A stretch of 64,000 nucleotides of DNA, taken from positions 62,001 to 126,000 of the forward strand of contig JAQFVV010000353.1 of assembly GCA_028023455.1 (NCBI GenBank), given 5' to 3'. Positions within the stretch are counted from its first letter, which is position 1, and each line of letters opens with the position of its first letter. The position numbers and the translations under genes were made by a program. Source of the stretch: Epiperipatus broadwayi. Its lineage: Eukaryota > Onychophora > Udeonychophora > Euonychophora > Peripatidae. The notes beneath the pieces were generated by a model. It saw nothing but the letters and a program-made list of their open reading frames with translations, was not told the origin of the DNA and did no database searches. This document shows positions 1 through 12,442 of the stretch, piece after piece.

Positions 1-944
1 TGCTTGAGATATTCTTTTCTGTTAAGCTATGCTGATGACTGTAAGATTTTTAGAAGAATTATATCAGTGAACGATTGTGTTCTCCTTCAGAAGGATATTG
101 ATAACTTTAGTGCTTGGTGTGAGTCAAATAATATGACAGTTAATTTTGATAAATATTCCTTTATTTCTTATTCCAAAAAATCTAAAGTTTTACAGTTTTG
201 TTATTATATCAATTCTCATAAAATTATTTCAGTTAAATGCCAAAAAGATCTTGGAATTATGTTTTCTTGTAATGGATCTTTTATTCCTCATCTTGAAATG
301 ATTGTTGGTAAGGCTTTTAAGGTTATGGGTGCCATTCTTAGACATGGTTATCAGTTCAGTAATGATACTAAACGGAAATTGTTTTTTTTCCTTGGTTCTT
401 CCTATTATTGAATATGGTTCAATAATTTGGAACCCTAGTTCTTTGCAAGGATGTAACTTGTTGCAGTCTATTTCAAAGAAGTTTTTCAAATATGTTTCTT
501 GGGAGGGTAAAATGATTAATCTTTCATCTAGATGAAAGTATAGGGATTTGAAATATTTTTATAAAATTGTTAATAAACAGGTTATTTTATCAGATATAGT
601 TTCAACTATCTCAATTAGGTCTTTGAGTTATGATACTAGGTCTACTTGTGTATATCAGATTCAAACATGTCATTCTAATATTCTTAAATTTTCTCCTTTA
701 TTTAGGTTACCCTCTTTATATAATCAAATTGGGAGTAACCTTAATCTGTGTGATATTGATTATAAGAAATTTTGTAATCTTGTTAAACTGAAAAGTTATG
801 TTTGATTTTGTCTTTTAAATTTTACTTTATTATGTATACATTGATATTTTCATTTTATGTTATATGTTTTATTTTCACTTTTATTGTGTGTGCAAACTGT
901 AATTGGCTTTATGCTGTTGTTTAGCACTTAAATAAATGAATTGA
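1..944 (+). pseudogene. Jockey-like LINE, 3' part of reverse transcriptase ORF plus 3' UTR
   Basis: The fragment starts inside the reverse transcriptase palm. The first frame (4-411) carries the catalytic box as SYADDCKIF, followed by a WCESNNM segment and a KDLGIMF motif that are typical of the Jockey/CR1 group of non-LTR retrotransposons. Reading then shifts frame at a T run near 381-388, continues in 302-535 with a PIIEYGSIIWNP thumb motif (usual form: P.LEY.S.VW.P), meets a stop at about 533, and resumes in 548-805. A noncoding tail of about 140 bases ends in AATAAATGAATTG and passes directly into an (ATT)n array, which is probably its 3' tail. The element runs off the left window edge, so the 5' part is not visible. 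At least one frameshift and one stop make it dead. The RT assignment is secure; the exact clade (Jockey versus CR1) is a judgement from motifs. Confidence 0.85.

Positions 945-1035
<91 letters not shown>
945..1035. repeat. (ATT)n microsatellite at LINE tail-to-tail junction
   Basis: About 30 uninterrupted ATT units. On the left it abuts the 3' end of a plus-strand Jockey-like LINE. On the right it abuts the 3' end of a minus-strand LINE that reads TTTGAAACATAAT into the array. It therefore probably includes the simple-repeat tails of both elements. Confidence 0.95.
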
Positions 1036-1036
<1 letters not shown>

Positions 1037-1285
1037 GTTTCAAAAGGCCTTTATTGTCTCAAAAGAATTACAAATTTTGCATTTACATTGTCATTTTTGA
1101 TAAGAGTTCTTTCTGGATTTACATATAATTTCCTGGATTGTCCATTATCATTTGAACCCCATTAGCAAATCAAACACTTATAACAGAAGGGAAAAAATTG
1201 TTGCCAAATTGTCCTTGTTGCTAATTTGACATGCATATCCTTCTAAGTTACTTTATAATGTTTAATTTTCCTCAATTTACAATGT

Positions 1286-1519
1286 TCAAGCTATCAAAAG
1301 ACCTGTCCCGGCTGATGGAGAGGTAGAGTCTCTTGAACATGCAACAAAGCCCACACTATTTAAAAATTTTGGTGGATCAATTTGTGACCCTGCATAAATT
1401 TTGGTTTCAAACAGTCCCATTATATGAGGTTTTGTTTCCTTGATCCATTGTTTCAACTTAAATATTTTTCCTATTGAATTCAAACCCCGTACATTAAAAG
1501 AAGCAATTTTAATTTTCAT
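1286..1519 (-). pseudogene. LINE ORF2 N-terminus: start of APE-type endonuclease
   Basis: A 77-residue reading frame starts with MKIKIASFNVRGLNS, the standard opening strand of LINE APE-like endonucleases. It continues with an acidic catalytic segment GLFETKI, where the E lies in the usual metal-binding position, and a GTGLLI strand. The coding similarity then stops abruptly and the next bases are the element's noncoding 3' end. Only about one third of the endonuclease is present, so it cannot be active. It lies downstream of ORF1 on the same strand, the normal ORF1-ORF2 order. Confidence 0.8.
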
Positions 1520-1578
1520 TTATAAAGATTTACTTTTTACTTTGAATTTATTTGAATTTACTTTATCTTTAATTATCC

Positions 1579-3186
1579 TTATTTTAGGCTGTCTATCAAT
1601 TGTAAATCTTGGGCATCTTCGAACTCACTTTCAGTTTCAACATCAGTATATCTGTCCATTTGATACCGTTCTCCTGTGTCATCAAACATAAGCTCTCCTA
1701 ATTTTAGCTTTTTTCCTGTTTTCCTGTTTTTTGAGGGTCTTCCTGGTTTTCTCTTCTGTTCACTATTAACCTGAATAACTTGCTGCATATTTGGCATTAT
1801 TGTCTGAGTAATCTCAGTATTCGTATTGTTCCTAGTTCTTTGTTTTTTAGATAATTCCGGTTCTTCATCCAAATTCATATTCTTTTCATAATATTGCTTC
1901 CCATCAACATTTTTTTTCAATGTGTGTTTGTCTATATTTTTTTCTAAATCTTTAACCACATGCATTTGTATATCATTCTTTTTTTTTCTTTTACTTTTGT
2001 ATTATTTATCTTAAGGCACACTTTTTCCTCCAACCTTAATGAAGAATCTAGAATCTCACGAATATTACTATCATCATTATTTACATTTGCATTTTCATTT
2101 TCTTGCTTATCTGTATTCATATGTGTTTGTATAGAATTTTTTTCCTTTTCACTTCCCTGAGTTCCCACATCCGATGTCAGTATTTGCTTTATATCTCTTT
2201 GTTTATAGCTTGTTTTCTTTTCTAGTCTTTCTTCTGATACATCAAACCCTTTGTTATTTCCATTCTTTGGACAGTCTATAATCAAATGGCTTCTTTCTCC
2301 ACAGCCAAAGCATTGTGGTCTAAGCCCTTTAATGTTTAAGTATAATACTGCTCCCTGATCCATAATTTGCCTTGGAATTTCTTCTGGTTTAATATGCTCA
2401 TGCAGCTTTATCTTAAAATGATAACTGTTGGTGTATATAAGTGTGGGTGTATCATTGCACAAGATTTGCTTAATGTATATTGCATCCCCAAATGGTTGGA
2501 CCATACTTTTGAAATCACGAATGCTAAACCCAAAATACGCATTTTTAATGATTCCTGAGCAATAATTTTGCAGATTTTCATCAACAACAATCATTACGTA
2601 TCCACCAATTGTTTTTATTTGTGATTTAAATCTCATTTTTTGATTTTCATTGAAAAATTGTATAGCTATATATCGCGAGTTTGAATGTTCACCTATTTCT
2701 GATATTGAATCCCATAAGTTTTCTTCTGTTAGTTTTTGATACAATAACTCTTTGTGAAATTTATATAACGTTAGATTTTTATCTGTAATTGCGAGCACTA
2801 ATGATTTATTAGAAAAGAATTTTTTAAAAGATTCATATAATTTGTTTGGTATTGTGTTATTAAACTGGATGTTGATTTCTTGAATTTCTTCTTCTGTCCA
2901 ATTATCTTCAGTTTGTTCTGCTAATTGATTAGGTGTCTCATCTTCATTTTCTAAACTTAGTTCAAAAATGTCTAATGAATTGGCTCTCCTAAATCTGCCT
3001 ATTTGTCCTTCCCCTCCGTTTTTTTTGTTTCCCTTGCTGTATAATATTTTCTAAAATTGCTTTTTGTGGTTTCATAGCAGCAATATTTGCATAAGATTTT
3101 TTTCCCTTACTGGCTTCTGCAACTGATTTGACATCTGTATTGTTATTTCTTTTACTAACAACGCAATTGTTATCTGCAGACGCCAT
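1579..3186 (-). pseudogene. LINE ORF1: nucleic-acid-binding protein with CCHC zinc knuckle (frameshifted)
   Basis: Three consecutive minus-strand frames together cover one ORF1. The N-terminal part (3186-2989) starts with MASADNNCVV and is lysine/arginine rich near its end (KQKKRRGR). The middle part (2798-1944, about 284 residues, with its frame also readable upstream to about 2985) contains an RRM-like alpha/beta region and, near residues 160-180, the zinc knuckle CFGCGERSHLIIDC, which fits CX2CX4HX4C. The C-terminal part (1965-1579) is acidic/basic low complexity and includes a basic patch RKPGRPSKNRKTGKKLK, an AT-hook-like sequence. ORF1 proteins of L1/Tx1-type LINEs coat the element RNA and help its reverse transcription. 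At least two frameshifts (near 2985 and 1950) break it. A free-standing CCHC host protein is unlikely because an ORF2 endonuclease start follows directly. Confidence 0.8.
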
Positions 3187-3200
3187 TTCAACTAGATGAC

Positions 3201-5833
<2,633 letters not shown>

Positions 5834-6479
5834 TGTGTAATGAAAATGACAAAATGAAAATTATAAAAAAAATTATCAGCTTAATCCATTTTCATACTTC
5901 TAATGTATTAAGTGATTATCATTATTGTGTTAGAGTATGAATTAGATTTGAGGTGAATAATCTAGAATTTGTAATTTTATTTTGCTTTAATGTCTCTCTC
6001 ATTACTATAATGCCCTGTATTAGTTTATGTTTTCATTTTGGATTATAAACACAACTTATCAAAAATTAAAATATTGAACCATCTTTTATATTGATTTTAA
6101 GTGACTTAAGTCTTGTGTCTATTTAATGTATAATATAATATTAGTTTCTGAACATAATCATAAGTAGGTTAAATAAAAAAAGCTTCTGGATCTGATATTC
6201 ATTGTTTTCATTTCAGTCCTCATTTTTTGATGTGTTAAGTTTTTTAATTAGAAATTAAAGAATTTAGGTTTAGATAATTAGATCTATAATGAAAAAATAT
6301 GATCACTGATGGTCAAGGTAATTCACTAGTCAAAAAGCCATAATGTAAAGAGAGAATGTTTTCTGGATTGTTATATATATTTTTATAATAAGTACATTCA
6401 ATGTCTTTTTAAAATAATACCATTTTATTATGTAAATGGAGGGATTTCATATAAATAGAGGTATTTCTCAATCTATTTA
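5834..6479. other. AT-rich stretch with no recognised feature
   Basis: No coding similarity, hairpin or repeat border was recognised here. Confidence 0.5.
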
Positions 6480-6597
6480 TCCTTCATTCTATCCCAAGTA
6501 AATGATACACATGAAAAAAAATACATGATCCCCAATATATGTATTTTGTGCAGAACCAGCCCTCATCAGTTGGTACAGATCATATTCTCCCACACAT

Positions 6598-6629
<32 letters not shown>

Positions 6630-6790
6630 CAGTGAATGATTTATATTAAGATAGCAATTTCACAAACTTTAACGAACAAGCTTCAATCTTCTCACACTTC
6701 CAACTATTTAATTGTCCAAATATTCAGTATATGCAAATTACCTACTGCCTTAGAATTACATATAATTATTATTATATATCAAAAGTTCTG
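6480..6790. repeat. Dispersed repeat R1, copy 1
   Basis: Shares with 14090-14240 an ordered set of blocks: a CAATAT...TTTTGTGC segment, CTCATCAGTTGG, a cluster around TCTCC.CACA and TATTAAGATAGC. A (CA)n(TA)n microsatellite (6594-6630) interrupts this copy. Two diverged copies in one window indicate an interspersed element of unknown type. Confidence 0.55.
6594..6631. repeat. (CA)n(TA)n microsatellite
   Basis: Alternating ACACAC followed by about ten TA units, located inside repeat R1 copy 1. Confidence 0.9.
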
Positions 6791-6819
6791 TAGTATCCTA
6801 TTAGTACTTCCAGCCTTCC

Positions 6820-6975
6820 CAGGGAGTTAATTGTTTATCAAAAAAAATATTTTTTTAACATTTTATCTAGCAATTTATTCTCAAACCCAGGCGGATATTC
6901 TGACTTTTGCTTTTATCAATGAGAAGTTGTGATTCAATGCTCTAACCAATATTGTTATGCTTGTGGCACTCCCCA
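6820..6975 (-). repeat. Possible tRNA-derived SINE relic
   Basis: On the minus strand a TTGGTTAGAGC block (A-box-like) is followed about 60 bases later by CTGGGTTTGAGAA (B-box-like). Spacing is somewhat long and both boxes are imperfect. Support is limited to these two motifs. Confidence 0.35.
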
Positions 6976-7318
6976 ATGATAACCATTAATAATTCAATCT
7001 TATAACAGATAGCATAAAGTAAATAAAGATAAGTTCTTGTGTTATTAGAGTTTGTTTTGAGAATCAATTGATGTTGTGTTGGTATATTCCTTTAAAAAAA
7101 GAATGATAATAAAGTTAAAGCATTTTTGAATTTCCTATTTTTTAGAAAAATCTCTCCACCATACTTTTTAAAAGCATTCAAAAAAAGAAGATAATCAGTA
7201 ATGGAAAACAAGATTGTAAAAATTGTTTTTTTTTCTTTCACTCTTTACTTAAGAATTTTGAGATACTATTTTCTTCCAGCAATTAAATAGTTTATGAAGT
7301 ATTATCACCTTATCCTTC

Positions 7319-7988
7319 TGTAGTATTTTGTAAAATTGGCAGACATGTTTGTGCACTCCAGAAAAACTAGAATGTATTTTAGAGGTTGTTTGTAGATCGC
7401 GCTCTGATAACTGAGGAATTTAATTAAGGCATTGACGTAATGGCGATCGACAATTCCAAGAAATATTTTCTGATTGCAAATATTTCTAGATAAGAGACAT
7501 TACCTTATTGGACAGTGTATTAATTGCTGCAGTTATCAGAGAGCCATAGAAAGATGGTATAACAACTATGCAGAGTAGTATAGAGAGTTTTAGCAGCAGT
7601 TATTTGAGTACAACACCAGTATAAATATCTCACATCAGTGCTTGCAGTTAATGACCAGCGCCCAGTGGAAATGTAGTCCACAGGTATATCTGAAAGAGCC
7701 CACAGAGATGGGGAGACTGCAGTGGAGATATTGAGAGCATTCATTGCAGAGCATTCATTGCAGAGCATTCGTAGCAGAGCATTCATTGCAGAGCATTCGT
7801 TGCAGAGCATTCATTGCAGAGCATTCGAGCAGAGCATCCGTTGCAAGAGAACAGCGTGGGAATTGAACATTAGCGAACTGTAGAGATAAAGTCTTGTTGA
7901 CTATTGCTATTCAGACTATGTAAAATATTGTGAGTCTTATTGTGTATATTTATTTGATGACTGCACAGACATTCTTGCGGATAGAACA
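7319..7988 (+). repeat. 5' LTR of the TRIM-like element
   Basis: 670 bases, TG...CA ends. It contains an internal minisatellite of GCATTCATTGCAGA-like units around 7737-7835, with more units than the 3' LTR has. Confidence 0.9.
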
Positions 7989-8370
7989 TTGGCACAGTCG
8001 CATTTGGAACCTGTGAGTAGCGAATAAGTTTTGCATTACAACAAGTTAGCTATAGATGGAGAAACCTGGTGAAAATGGAAATCCCAGTTAGTAGCATTTA
8101 TAATGGAAGTAAATAGCAAGTCTACGTGATATAACAATGCTGTAAGTTTGGAAATAAAACAATTGTGCAATCAACAGCGGAAGCTGAGTTCCACCACACT
8201 TGTGCAGTCATCATTGAATGTAACTGGTGAAGAAGTTTGGCAGCAGTTTGGAATGGAATATTTCTGTGTGAAATAACAGGAAATATGTTTCCTCCAAGTA
8301 GTAAAAAAAAAAACAACAACAACAATACACCAAGGAATCGCAACAAGGATTTTTCTGAAGTGGAGGGAGG

Positions 8371-8997
8371 TGTAGTATTTTGTAAAATTGGCAGACATGT
8401 TTGTGCACTCAAGAAAAACTAGAATGTATTTGAGAGATTGTTTGTAGATCGCACTCTGATAACAGAGGAATTTAATTAAGACATTGACGTAATGGCGATC
8501 GACAATTCCAAGAAACATTTGCTGATTGCATATATTTCTAGATAAGAGATGTTACCTTATTGGACAGTGTATTAATTGCTGCAGTTATCAGAGAGCCATA
8601 GAAAGATGGTATAACAACTATGCAGAGTAGTATAGAGTTTTAGCAGAAGCTATTTGAGTACAACTCCAGTATAGATATCTCGCATCAGTTCTTGTAGTTA
8701 ATGTCCAGTGCCCAGTGGAAATGTAGTCCACAGGTGTAGCTGAAAGAGCCCACAGAGATGGGGAGACTGCAGCGGAGATATTGAGAGCACTCATTGCAGA
8801 GCATTCATTGCAGAGCATTCGTAGCAGAGCATTCGAGCAGAGCATCCATTGCAAGAGAACAGCGTGGGAATTGAACATTAGTGAACTGTAGAGGTAAAGT
8901 CTTGCAGACTATTCGCTATTCAGACTATGTAAAATATTGTGAGTCGTATTGTGTATATTTATTTGATGACCGCACAGACATTCTTGTGGATAGAACA
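8371..8997 (+). repeat. 3' LTR of the TRIM-like element
   Basis: 627 bases, same ends as the 5' LTR. It is shorter mainly because the internal minisatellite (8789-8850) has fewer units. It is preceded by the purine tract at about 8357-8370. Confidence 0.9.
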
Positions 8998-9181
8998 CCT
9001 TCTTAATGTGGTTTTTATTTATTAATTATATATAAGTGGGACAATATATATATATTTGATATGTATTCAATATATATCTAGAATTAGGTGTAAAAATGTG
9101 CCCATTTATAAGAAGAAATAATGTTAAGTTGTTAGTTTAAATGATGAACGATTTGTGTATTTATGCATTTATCTTATAGCT

Positions 9182-9208
9182 CTGATGAAGATTGCTAAAC
9201 AATCGAAA
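9182..9208 (+). ncRNA. Hammerhead-ribozyme-like core motif (partial)
   Basis: CTGATGA (9182-9188), one extra A, then a 5-bp hairpin GATTG/CAATC with loop CTAAA (9190-9204), then GAAA (9205-9208) and C. This is the order of the conserved CUGAUGA-stem II-GAAA core of hammerhead ribozymes. The extra A between the core and stem II is unusual, and I could not find convincing stems I and III or a cleavage site. It may be a decayed ribozyme, such as those carried by some Penelope-like elements, or a chance match. Confidence 0.35.
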
Positions 9209-9259
9209 CAGTGATATTGATTGATTTTAATAAAGTAAGTATTGTAACAGTAATAAGAA

Positions 9260-11240
9260 AGGTGGATTTGCTTAATTAGATAGATACCTGAGCTGGCATA
9301 ATTTAAATAATTTTCATGTCTTCTATTTATTCAGATACATGATATTAAAAATCCCTTTTGTGCTTTTAATTTGAATCTGTAACCACTATTGTTTAAATGT
9401 TCTGAAATGCTACGTGAAGTTGTTGGGTCGATAACTAGCATTCAAGTTTCTTAGATCGCAATCTAGTTCTGTTACTTCCGTTGTTCAAACTTTTTATAAA
9501 TTCTAAACAACATTAATATTATTTACATCATTATCATATAAATATTTTAATTATAATGTTACTGTTTCATTTAATTTTTCTATGTTCATTAAAAATAAAT
9601 GCTGTTCGGTTGGTGTAATAATATTTTAATACATTTGCTTAACTAGAAAAACACACACGCACATATATATATATGAAAACAGTGACAAGTAGATAAATCA
9701 CTTTAATTATTTGTTATGCTTAAAATATAACTTACACCCGCCCTACACAAAAGAATTGTTTAACATATATAATTGTGTGTTCGTATATATTGCGATCATT
9801 TAAATGCCTTATTGTTTATTTAATAATTTTAATATTGTTTCCATATATATAAAACATTCATACACGATCTAGTTTATAGTTGTGTTTTTATACTATTATT
9901 ATCTTTGCATCATTGCTTTTCCATTCTGAAAATAAATATCTATAATAGATAATGAAAACGCTCTAAAGCTTTTTACTTGTAACCTGGTTTAGATAAGAGT
10001 TTTCGCTACTTGTTGCAGTTTTCTGATAAGCTTATACTGCAACTTTTCTTTTACTTCTGAACCTGATATGGGCTTGTATGTTTGGCTCAATCTTTTGTTA
10101 TATTGTGGTCTGTGACATTTATCTTTGATTTAGTGTTTAAATCTAAGTGTGAAAAAGGTCAGTTTTTATAGAAATGATTCTAATAGCAATTTTTTTTTTT
10201 TTTTTTAAATTAAGGTAAATATTTATACGGTCTGGTCAGTTTTATATAAAACAATAGAACAAATTTTATTTTTATTTAATATGTTATTTACTTATCTAAA
10301 AGAATTAAAAAATCTGAATCTATTTTTATAACAGTAATGAATGTAATTTTTCTTGAAGATAATAAGTTAAATAAATAAATTAGCTGCGGAGTGAAAGTTT
10401 CTTCTACAAGTCTTTATAAAGGAACAATTAAGAAACAAAAACTATTTAATAGACTGGTCAATATCTAGTCAATAACAATTTAAGTATTTTTTCACCTTTG
10501 TTTTACCTTGGATAAAAATACATACCCATTTACTGACCAATAATGGATGGTTGATTAATTATTGGCAATGGATGGCTACCTGAAAGAAATATTTTGATTA
10601 TTGAAACTGAAAACAGTTTGTTCGGCCTGCCTTTGAACTTAGATCATAATCATAGACAAAAAATATATACTACTACCATATAATTGTAAGTTTTCTAATC
10701 ATTGAAAGACTGGATATTATATAAAAAAAGGTAAGTTTTTTTTATATGACTGGCATATTAAGCAATATAATAATATTGAGAAAGAATAACCCAAGTCAAG
10801 CATTTACTTTTATGAAGTGGAAAAATATTAATAAAGCTAATTGTTTAATATATTAATAATATTTTTACATATAGAGAAAGGAAGTTTGTATTGTCATAGT
10901 TTATAATTTAGAAGTTAGACGTTATATATAGATATTATATTTTTATATAAACTTAATAAAATTGCTTTGATGCTCTGATTTTATTTATGTGTAATTAATT
11001 ATCACAATTTAACATAATAAATTATTTATTATATTATATATTTCAATATGGGTATGTATGTGATCCTTTAAAATACTGCTTTTGTTGATTTTTACAAAAA
11101 CTTTTGATGATGTAAAGAATAATTTGAGTAAAACATATAGTTTTATTTTACTCAAAGTGACGGGAATTTTAGCACTTTATTTTTTTAATATTATGATTGT
11201 AGTGAGCTACTTAATAATATTATATAAATGATGGGGGTGG
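9260..11240. other. AT-rich stretch with no recognised feature
   Basis: Holds short homopolymers (poly-T at about 10190-10206) and TA runs. No coding similarity or paired repeat was recognised. Confidence 0.5.
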
Positions 11241-11399
11241 GTACACATGAGAAAAAAAAGTACAATAAACATAAGCTAATTAAATTCACTGAGCCAGCTT
11301 TCAGCAAAACACTGCCAGAATCATAACTATGCCAAGTAGTGTTGTGCAGTACAGGTCTGAATATATAATTGTTGTGATGTAATATGCAAACAAGGCACA

Positions 11400-11745
11400 A
11401 TATGCAAAAAAAGCCAATTAGATATTCCATTTTCTGGACAATGGAGCACATGAATCTTTTTTGTTGATGAAATGTGGATCCTTTGCAATTGCCCAAGTCT
11501 TTTGTATTTTTTTATCATCTCTTTCCATGCAAACAGTTCTAACATTGGCTGTAGAAAATGTGTGACCCATGACACATTCATGATCAAGAAAGATTGATCT
11601 GCATTCACTTTTTAGATTTGCTGTATTGTACAAATTTACATGTTGGGCAATTCTCATGGATCTATTTGCACAAGACTCACCACAAGAACTGTAGGATGGG
11701 TTACCACATCTAATTTTATAGACTACCTGAAGAGCATCAAGGTCT
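11400..11745 (-). pseudogene. PLE GIY-YIG endonuclease fragment, left arm
   Basis: Minus-strand translation gives a VVYKIRCGNPSY segment, the usual opening of the C-terminal GIY-YIG nuclease of PLEs (Y.I.C.). The catalytic YVGET portion is eroded into SSCGESC. It is followed by RIAQHVNLYN, a histidine-containing DHECVMGHTFSTANVRTV region (residues 26-45 of the frame starting at 11657) and the C-terminal INKKDSCAPLSRKWN block. In intact elements this domain nicks the target DNA for reverse transcription. The reverse transcriptase is missing. The frame from 11657 to 11418 is open for 79 residues, which makes this the better-preserved arm. Confidence 0.7.
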
Positions 11746-11957
11746 CATCTTTGGTATTGTTTAACAAATTATTAAGAGAAAGTGGTGGTCTGAGGTTTAC
11801 TCTGTATGTGTTAATGCAAATGTTTCTAAGGTTATTTGCAATCTATCTATGCTTTAGGCATGTTATTAATATTTATAGCATTATTTACATTGGTTTAAGA
11901 TTGTGACTTTCTCTTAATAAGTTGTTGAACAATACTAAATACAAGATACTCATGGAG

Positions 11958-12300
11958 CATGCTCCTCAGGTGGTCTATAAAACTGTGTGCAATAACCCAT
12001 CCTGAATCTCTGTGTGGCGCAGTGAGCCTCATGCAAATAGATCAACAAAATCATTCAGCATGTATATTTGTATAATATAACAAAACCATAAAGTAAATAC
12101 AGGTGTTTTTTGATCAGGAATGTGCCAGGGGTCATACATTTTCTCCAGCAATATTAGAACAATTTGCATTGAAAAGGATGATAAAAAAATACAAAGAGGC
12201 TTGGGAAATTGCAAAGAATCCACATTTCATCAACATAAAGGATTCATGTGTACCATTGTCCACAAAGTGGAAAATTTAAATGCTTTTTTTGCATATCATG
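11958..12300 (+). pseudogene. PLE GIY-YIG endonuclease fragment, right arm
   Basis: Plus-strand counterpart of the left-arm fragment. It begins QVVYKTVCNNPS and passes an in-frame stop. After a diverged insertion-rich part it resumes with SNIRTICIEKDDKKIQRG (12150-12205), aligning with ANVRTVCMERDDKKIQKT of the left arm. The C-terminal block is out of frame (WEIAKNPHFINIKDSCVPLSTKWKI-like in the next frame). It is more damaged than the left arm, with stops and frameshifts. No RT lies upstream of it; the inverted partner does. Confidence 0.65.
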
Positions 12301-12442
12301 CATTATTTGCATATTATATCACATCAATTTTATAAGTATACATCTACTGCATAACTCTACTTAGAACTATGATTCTGGTAGTGTTTTGCTGAAAGCTGGC
12401 TCAGTGCATTTAATTAGTTTATGTTTACTATACTTTTTCATA

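Larger units (their letters stand above)
1036..3200 (-). mobile_element. L1/Tx1-like LINE derivative keeping ORF1 but lacking most of ORF2
   Basis: Minus-strand element about 2.2 kb long. Reading from about 3200 leftward it has an ORF1 (3186 to about 1579, with frameshifts), a short intact start of ORF2 (1519-1286) and then a short noncoding 3' end that stops at TTTGAAACATAAT, merging with the (ATT)n array. The rest of the endonuclease and the whole reverse transcriptase are missing. The layout resembles an ORF1-only non-autonomous LINE derivative (the 'half-L1' concept known from mammals). A simple internal deletion in a single copy would look the same. Confidence 0.75.
7314..9002. mobile_element. 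Non-autonomous LTR retrotransposon in miniature (TRIM-like), complete, with target duplication
   Basis: Two direct long terminal repeats (7319-7988 and 8371-8997) begin TGTAGTATTTTG and end GGATAGAACA, i.e. TG...CA. They flank only 382 bases of noncoding DNA. The 5-bp target duplication CCTTC is present exactly at 7314-7318 and 8998-9002. A purine-rich tract (GAAGTGGAGGGAGG) ends right before the second LTR, as expected of a polypurine tract on the plus strand. The bases after the first LTR (TTGGCACAGTCGC...) are the place for a primer binding site, but the tRNA could not be named. No gag or pol fragment is present, so it depended on another element. The LTRs differ by scattered substitutions and in copy number of an internal ~15-bp minisatellite. 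Confidence 0.9.
11250..12442. mobile_element. Inverted pair of Penelope-like element 3' fragments (head to head)
   Basis: The left arm (about 11250-11783) and right arm (about 11908-12442) are inverted copies of one sequence around a ~124-base centre. Matching landmarks include GAGCCAGCTTTCAGCAAAAC against GTTTTGCTGAAAGCTGGCTC at the outer side and the AATTATTAAGAGAAAGT / ACTTTCTCTTAATAAGTT pair next to the centre. Each arm encodes a diverged GIY-YIG-type endonuclease C-terminus of a PLE, pointing outward. The arms differ at many positions, so the duplication is old or the two copies were already diverged. Confidence 0.75.

Noticed and set aside
941-1165. Open frame encoding a poly-tyrosine tract
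   Set aside because: It is translation of the (ATT)n/(TTA)n microsatellite; the same applies to the frames at 3323-3541, 5649-5840 and 15616-16113.
8171-8518. Overlapping open frames in the TRIM interior and LTR
   Set aside because: Low-complexity, cysteine/phenylalanine-rich shadows across the LTR border with no gag or pol motif.
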